Source: Lachnospiraceae bacterium
GTDB lineage: Bacteria > Bacillota > Clostridia > Lachnospirales > Lachnospiraceae
Direction of reading: 5' to 3'
Length of the DNA stretch: 64,000 nt
Assembly: GCA_910576125.1 (NCBI GenBank)
Contig: CAJTHM010000024.1
Span: 19,941-83,940 of the forward strand
The number at the start of each line of letters is the position of its first letter. Position 1 is the first letter of the stretch. The notes under the pieces are model-generated. The model was not told the DNA's origin. It did no database searches and was given only the letters and a program-made list of their open reading frames with translations. This document shows positions 59,447-64,000 of this stretch, one piece after another. The translations under genes were made by a program, and so were the position numbers.

Positions 59447-59806
59447 ATGAAAGGTTCTTCTATGAATACCCATATGGGAAAGATTGTCGTTCATAATGAA
59501 GTGATTGCCCAATATGCGGGAGGCGTTGCCGTAGAATGCTTCGGTATCGTAGGCATGGCCGGCGTCAGCGTAAAGGACGGTCTGGTAAAGCTTCTCAAAA
59601 TGGACAGCATCACCAGAGGCATCAGCGTAACGCTCCATCAGAACAGGCTGATTCTTGATTTCCATGTCATCGTGGCCTACGGCGTCAGCATATTGGCCGT
59701 AGCGGATAATCTAATCAGCAATGTAAAGTACAAAGTGGAAGAATTTACCGGCATTGAGATTGAGAAGATCAATATCTATGTAGATGGTGTCAGAGTGATT
59801 GATTAA
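59447..59806 (+). CDS. Asp23/Gls24 family envelope stress protein
   Basis: 119 residues. Family strand pattern: MGKIVVHNEVIAQYAGGVAV, then ECFGIVGMAGVSVKDGLVKL and the C-terminal NVKYKVEEFTGIEIEKINIY with VDGVRVI. Asp23 proteins are attached to the membrane or cell-envelope machinery; in this YloU subfamily the gene precedes the DAK2 kinase gene. Start follows GGAAAGGAAAGG. It ends 13 bases before the GTG start of the kinase gene. Confidence 0.93.
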   Translation: MKGSSMNTHMGKIVVHNEVIAQYAGGVAVECFGIVGMAGVSVKDGLVKLLKMDSITRGISVTLHQNRLILDFHVIVAYGVSILAVADNLISNVKYKVEEFTGIEIEKINIYVDGVRVID

Positions 59807-59819
59807 GGAGGAACGTGTC

Positions 59820-61511
59820 GTGAGTTTACAACAAATCGATGCTGGGATGCTTGCCAAGATGTTCCTGGCCGGTGCAAAGAATCTGGAGAATAAAAAAGAG
59901 TGGATCAATGAGCTGAACGTTTTTCCCGTCCCTGACGGCGACACGGGCACCAATATGACCATGACCATCATGTCCGCAGCGAGAGAGGTATCCGGGCTTG
60001 GCGAAGCAATCGACATGCAGGGATTGTGCAAGGCAATCTCCAGCGGTTCCCTGCGCGGCGCAAGGGGGAATTCCGGCGTCATCCTGTCTCAGCTTTTCCG
60101 CGGCTTCACCCGGAGGATCAAGGAAGAGGAACTGCTGACCATCCCTGTGCTGGCGGAGGCTTTCGACAAGGCTGTGGAGACCGCTTACAAGGCTGTCATG
60201 AAGCCCAAGGAGGGGACAATCCTCACCGTTGCCAGAGGGGCGGCGGAAAAGGCGGCGGAACTTGTGGATGACGGCTGCACGGATATGGAGGCATTTCTCT
60301 CTACCGTCATCAGGCATGCGGAGTATGTGCTGAGCCAGACTCCCGAGATGCTTCCCGTGCTGAAGCAGGCAGGTGTGGTGGATTCCGGCGGACAGGGACT
60401 CATCGCGGTGCTTTCCGGTGCCTTTGACGCGTTCCTGGGCAAGGAGACAGACCTTTCCATCAAGCCTGCGGGACAGGGCGCATCTGCTGGCGGAAATGCG
60501 AAAGAGAGCCAGATGCAGGCGGAGTCCCAGATGGAAATCAAATTCGGCTATTGTACAGAATTCATCATCATGCTGAATAAGACTTTCAATATCAAGACGG
60601 AGATGGATTTCAAGGCCTATCTGGAATCTATCGGCGATTCTATTGTATGTGTGGCGGACGACGATATCGTGAAAGTGCACGTACATACCAATGACCCGGG
60701 TCTGGCTATCCAGAAGGCATTGAAGTATGGCGCGCTTTCCAATATGAAAATCGACAATATGCGCCTGGAGCATCAGGAAAAGCTGTTCAAGGAAGCGGAA
60801 AGCTCCAGGAAAGAGACTCAGGCAGCGGAGAGCAGGGCGGATACGCCGCCTAAGGACTACGGCTTCATCGCTGTCTCCGTAGGAGACGGCATCAATGAAA
60901 TCTTCAAAAGCCTGGGCGTAGACTACATCATCGAGGGCGGACAGACCATGAATCCCAGCACGGCGGACATTCTGGACGCGGTGGATAAGGTCAACGCCAA
61001 GACGATTTTCATCCTGCCCAACAACAAGAACATCATCCTGGCGGCAAATCAGGCGGCGGAGCTGTCCGCGGAAAAGGATCTGCTGGTAATCCCCACCAAG
61101 ACCATCCCCCAGGGAATCACGGCCATCATCAATTTCGTGCCGGAGCTGTCCGTGGACGAGAATGAAGCGAACATGCTGAACGAAATCGGCAATGTCTGCA
61201 CCGGCCAGGTGACCTACGCGGTGCGCGATACAGTCATCGATGACAAGGAAATCAAGAAAGGTGATTTCATGGGAATCGGCGACAGCGGCATCCTTGCGGT
61301 GGGCAATGATATGACCGCGGTGGCGGACGATACTATTTCTAAAATGATGAAAGCGGAGAGCGAATTGATCAGCATCTACTATGGCAGCGATGTGACAGAG
61401 GAAAATGCCGAGAGCTTCCGTTCACAGGTGGCGGACCGTTATCCTGACTGTGATATCGAACTGCAGTACGGAGGCCAGCCTATTTACTATTATGTCATGT
61501 CCGTAGAATAA
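59820..61511 (+). CDS. DAK2-domain kinase subunit, FakA/YloV-type
   Basis: 563 residues. The N-terminal DhaL-like domain has the nucleotide-binding VFPVPDGDTGTNMTMT and SGSLRGARGNSGVILSQLFR. The C-terminal half (about 260-563: DIVKVHVHTNDPGLAIQKAL, then PTKTIPQGITAIINFVPELS) is the FakA middle and C domain. With FakB it phosphorylates exogenous fatty acids. GTG 59820 has AAGGAGG 8 bases upstream; the upstream ATT at 59799 is not a start. The asp23-yloV-recG order is conserved in Firmicutes. Confidence 0.92.
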   Translation: MSLQQIDAGMLAKMFLAGAKNLENKKEWINELNVFPVPDGDTGTNMTMTIMSAAREVSGLGEAIDMQGLCKAISSGSLRGARGNSGVILSQLFRGFTRRIKEEELLTIPVLAEAFDKAVETAYKAVMKPKEGTILTVARGAAEKAAELVDDGCTDMEAFLSTVIRHAEYVLSQTPEMLPVLKQAGVVDSGGQGLIAVLSGAFDAFLGKETDLSIKPAGQGASAGGNAKESQMQAESQMEIKFGYCTEFIIMLNKTFNIKTEMDFKAYLESIGDSIVCVADDDIVKVHVHTNDPGLAIQKALKYGALSNMKIDNMRLEHQEKLFKEAESSRKETQAAESRADTPPKDYGFIAVSVGDGINEIFKSLGVDYIIEGGQTMNPSTADILDAVDKVNAKTIFILPNNKNIILAANQAAELSAEKDLLVIPTKTIPQGITAIINFVPELSVDENEANMLNEIGNVCTGQVTYAVRDTVIDDKEIKKGDFMGIGDSGILAVGNDMTAVADDTISKMMKAESELISIYYGSDVTEENAESFRSQVADRYPDCDIELQYGGQPIYYYVMSVE

Positions 61512-61523
61512 AGAGAGAGGCGT

Positions 61524-63596
61524 ATGAATCAGGATACCCCTGTCATTGAACTGAAAGGCGTCGGCGAGAAGACGCAGAAGCTGCTGGAAAAGCTGAATAT
61601 CCGCACGGTGGGCAATCTGCTTTCCGCCTACCCGAGAGACTACGAGGTGTTCGGGGAGCCGGTAAAAGTAAGCGAAGCGTCCGCCGGGACTGTCTGTGCC
61701 GTCTATGGAGCCGTGTCCGGCATCCCCAATGAGAGAAGAGTCCGCAAGCTGAGCATCCTCAATGTGAATATCGCGGACAGTTCCGGCAGCCTGCAGCTGA
61801 CATTCTACAATATGCCATTCCTGAAAAAGACCCTGCGTCAGGGAGGATTCTATATTTTCAGGGGATTGGTGCAGACAAGGGGCGCTTCCAGAATCATGGA
61901 ACAGCCCAAAATCTTCTCCAGAGAGGACTATGCGAAGCTGACCGACCGGCTGGTGCCCCGGTATTCCCTGACCAAAGGGCTGACCAACCAGTCTCTGCAG
62001 AAATACGTGAAACAGGCCCTTTCTTTCTATGAATTCGGGCCGGAATATTTTTCGGAAGACCTGCTGGAGGAAGCCCGCCTGGTATCGGAGCGGGAGGCCC
62101 TGGAGACCGTTCATTTTCCCCAAAACCATGATTCCCTGGTGCAGGCCAGAAGACGTCTTGTCTTTGACGAATTCTTCTCTTTCCTGTTTCTCATGCGGAA
62201 AAATAAGGAATTCAGCGATGGCCTTGCCAGCAATTACAGGCTGCTCGAGACGGCGGATACCGTGCGCTTCCTGGAGCAGCTCCCTTTCCCCCTGACCAGG
62301 GCCCAGCAAAAGGTCTGGCAGGAGATCAAAGACGATGTGGGCAGCGCCCGCTGTATGAACAGATTAGTACAGGGGGATGTAGGCTCCGGAAAGACCATCG
62401 TGGCGGTGCTTGCCCTGCTGATGACTGCAGCCAACGGCTATCAGGGCGCTTTGATGGCCCCCACGGAAGTGCTTGCCATGCAGCACTTTGAGACCATACA
62501 GGATTATGTAAAACAATATGACCTGATATTCCGCCCTGTCCTTTTAGTGGGCTCCATGTCCGCCAAAGAGAAGAGAGAGGCCTATGGGAGAATCGCTTCC
62601 GGCGAGGCCAACCTCATCATCGGCACCCACGCGCTGATTCAGGAAAAGGTGCAGTATAAGGCGCTGGCTCTGGTGGTGACGGACGAGCAGCACCGCTTCG
62701 GAGTAAGACAGCGGGAGCATCTGGCCGAAAAAGGGGAAAATCCCCATATCCTTGTCATGAGCGCCACCCCCATTCCCAGGACGCTGGCCATCATCCTCTA
62801 CGGAGACCTGCATATTTCCGTCATAGATGAACTGCCCGCCAACCGTCTGCCCATCAAGAACTGCGTGGTGAACACCGGCTACCGTCCAAAGGCCTATCGC
62901 TTTATTGCCGGACAGGTAGAACAGGGGCGCCAGGTGTATGTCATCTGTCCCCAGGTAGAGGGGGACAGCGAAGATGCCGAGGGCGGCGCGCCTCTGGAGA
63001 ACGTAGTGGATTATACGGAGAAGCTGAAAAGCGCTCTGCCGGCCGGCGTACAGGTGGCCTATCTCCACGGAAAGATGCGTCCTGCGGACAAGAACCGCAT
63101 CATGGAGCAGTTCGCCTCCCGGAAAATCGATGTACTGGTATCCACCACTGTCATAGAAGTGGGCATCAATGTGCCCAACGCCACGGTGATGATGGTGGAA
63201 AACGCGGAGCGCTTCGGCCTGGCTCAGCTCCATCAGCTGCGGGGGCGGGTAGGGCGCGGAGAGCACCAGAGCTACTGTATCTTCATAAGCGCCAGCGAAA
63301 AGGAAGAATCCATGGAGCGGCTGCAGATTCTGAACAAATCCAACGACGGCTTCTTCATCGCCTCGGAAGACTTGAAGCTGCGGGGACCGGGGGAACTGTT
63401 CGGAATCAGGCAGAGCGGGGAATTCTCTTTCCGTATCGGAGATATCTATTCGGATGCCTCTGTGCTGAAGCAGGCTTCCAAAGCCGTGGACAGGATACTT
63501 TCGGAGGACCCCGGACTGGAGAAGCCGGCGAATTTACTGCTGAAACAGCATCTGGAGGCAGCAGCCGGGAATCATGTCGATTTTCGCTCCATTTGA
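61524..63596 (+). CDS. recG: ATP-dependent DNA helicase RecG
   Basis: 690 residues. The N-terminal wedge (OB fold) is GEPVKVSEASAGTVCAVYGA onward, then KLSILNVNIADSSGSLQLTF. Helicase motifs: I QGDVGSGKTIVAVLALL (about 285), Ia APTEVLAMQHF, II LVVTDEQHRFGVRQRE, III MSATPIPRTLAIILYGDLHI, V VLVSTTVIEVGINVPNATVM and VI QLHQLRGRVGRGEHQSYCIF. It reverses stalled forks and resolves Holliday junctions. GAGAGAGG precedes the ATG. Confidence 0.97.
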   Translation: MNQDTPVIELKGVGEKTQKLLEKLNIRTVGNLLSAYPRDYEVFGEPVKVSEASAGTVCAVYGAVSGIPNERRVRKLSILNVNIADSSGSLQLTFYNMPFLKKTLRQGGFYIFRGLVQTRGASRIMEQPKIFSREDYAKLTDRLVPRYSLTKGLTNQSLQKYVKQALSFYEFGPEYFSEDLLEEARLVSEREALETVHFPQNHDSLVQARRRLVFDEFFSFLFLMRKNKEFSDGLASNYRLLETADTVRFLEQLPFPLTRAQQKVWQEIKDDVGSARCMNRLVQGDVGSGKTIVAVLALLMTAANGYQGALMAPTEVLAMQHFETIQDYVKQYDLIFRPVLLVGSMSAKEKREAYGRIASGEANLIIGTHALIQEKVQYKALALVVTDEQHRFGVRQREHLAEKGENPHILVMSATPIPRTLAIILYGDLHISVIDELPANRLPIKNCVVNTGYRPKAYRFIAGQVEQGRQVYVICPQVEGDSEDAEGGAPLENVVDYTEKLKSALPAGVQVAYLHGKMRPADKNRIMEQFASRKIDVLVSTTVIEVGINVPNATVMMVENAERFGLAQLHQLRGRVGRGEHQSYCIFISASEKEESMERLQILNKSNDGFFIASEDLKLRGPGELFGIRQSGEFSFRIGDIYSDASVLKQASKAVDRILSEDPGLEKPANLLLKQHLEAAAGNHVDFRSI

Positions 63597-63615
63597 AGCT
63601 TCTGATAAAATTTTC

Positions 63616-63644
63616 TTGACAGAATTGAGAAGATAGTGTATTAT
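63616..63644 (+). promoter_or_regulatory. Promoter downstream of recG
   Basis: TTGACA (63616-63621), 17-base spacer, TATTAT (63639-63644), overlapping a shifted TATAAT. Nothing coding starts within 200 bases, and the only structure is a chain of hairpins ending in a terminator. Confidence 0.75.
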
Positions 63645-63649
63645 AATCA

Positions 63650-63837
63650 AGAAAATTTAGCCTGTTAAAGCAATAAAGTGGAGGCCGACCAGGCTGGATT
63701 CATGAACAGGAGACAGGAAAAAGTGAATGCCTGTCCTTAGGAAAGTGTGATAAAAAAGTGCCTTCGGCACTTCAACCCCCTAGCCCCCATTCATGGGGGA
63801 AAAATTGTGCGGCACACAATTAGGGGGTTCCTTTTTT
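63650..63837 (+). ncRNA. Candidate structured small RNA, about 180 nt, unassigned
   Basis: From the promoter at 63616 a transcript would contain: a CAGGAGACAGG/CCTGTCCTT stem (63707-63738); AAGTGCC-TTC-GGCACTT (63756-63772); and a multibranch terminator whose outer pair AACCCCCT/AGGGGGTT (63774-63781, 63822-63829) encloses CCCCCAT/ATGGGGG and AATTGTG/CACAATT hairpins, then CCTTTTTT. No ORF with a ribosome-binding site is inside. It is immediately upstream of an IS91-type transposase, so it could instead be that element's terminal region. I could not match it to 6S, SRP, RNase P or tmRNA. Confidence 0.45.
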
Positions 63838-63861
63838 GCTGTTTTCCTGCATAATAGTCTC

Positions 63862-64000
63862 ATGAGCATACTACAGAATATTTTCAGAGACCATTATGAA
63901 GAAATAATCTATATTCTTCATCCACGTGACTCAGTCATCGAAAATGTTGATAAGATGATCCACTGCGGCGATCCTTCCTTTGGTGGTGCAATGTATGGCT
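63862..64000 (+). mobile_element. IS91-family-type transposase, N-terminus (cut by window edge)
   Basis: 46 codons from ATG 63862: MSILQNIFRDHYEEIIYILH, then PRDSVIENVDKMIHCGDPSF and GGAMYG at the edge. The pattern is that of the N-terminal zinc-binding segment of IS91/IS801-like transposases, in which a cysteine-rich ribbon (CPxCGxxxxxPF) follows. Identification is from memory of the family and the full gene lies beyond the window, so intactness and element borders cannot be assessed. Confidence 0.65.

Noticed and set aside
63650..63837. 6S RNA or SRP RNA
   Set aside because: There is no long closing stem with a central bubble (6S) nor the GGTGCTG/GGAAG-type tip (SRP); left unassigned.

Overview
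The window reads as chromosomal DNA of a gut-type Lachnospiraceae (Clostridia). Supporting families are DUF4364, DUF3879, DUF2953, YtfJ (GerW family), a zinc-ribbon L31 and L28, and an scpA-scpB-carboxypeptidase cluster. Base composition is near 50% GC. Gene names rest on reading translations and motifs by eye; no database search was run.

Layout. Positions 1-6690 are a gene graveyard: truncated or frameshifted pieces of DUF1801, DUF5655, HAD phosphatase, dihydroorotate dehydrogenase, NADH pyrophosphatase (nudC), DUF3879, ATC hydrolase and tannase-like genes. They surround an intact ECF sigma / RsiV-like anti-sigma pair (968-2480) and a few small intact genes. 6687-13330 carries a UvrD-type helicase, an alkyltransferase-like protein, a small P-loop kinase, a three-gene membrane/secreted operon and small conserved genes. 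13352-22713 is DNA maintenance: sbcD-sbcC, a PadR/DUF2812 pair behind a clear promoter-operator, a NYN-LOTUS protein and rarA. 22933-24662 (minus strand) holds a DUF4364 regulator and malic enzyme. 25011-30359 is rho, rpmE, DUF1385, prmC, prfA.

30468-38441 has an acidic lipoprotein and then an ABC exporter - DUF1854 - ABC exporter cassette. A 25-codon leader ORF and an intrinsic terminator precede the cassette, a layout resembling antibiotic-inducible ribosome-mediated attenuation (as in Bacillus bmrBCD). A GH172/DUF2961 gene follows. 38528-41318 is a TldD/TldE protease pair. 41401-45006 is a response regulator - ABC ATPase - permease - histidine kinase module of the peptide-antibiotic-resistance type. 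45142-58938 is a growth and division cluster: rpsU, two D,D-carboxypeptidases, a phosphoesterase, scpA, scpB, zapA, a U32 peptidase, an FtsW/RodA protein, a class B PBP, Nudix, DUF2953, YtfJ and a small membrane protein. 59016-63596 is rpmB (minus), Asp23, a DAK2/FakA-type kinase and recG. The right edge holds a candidate structured transcript and the start of an IS91-type transposase.

Most notable items: (1) the leader-peptide attenuator of the ABC-DUF1854-ABC cassette; (2) an 18-bp repeat with core CATTCCAyGGAAAA, tandemly expanded in the linkers of unrelated genes and read in different frames, which makes it a DNA-level mobile or expanding repeat; (3) the unexplained multi-hairpin transcript at 63650-63837; (4) the dense pseudogene tract at the left.
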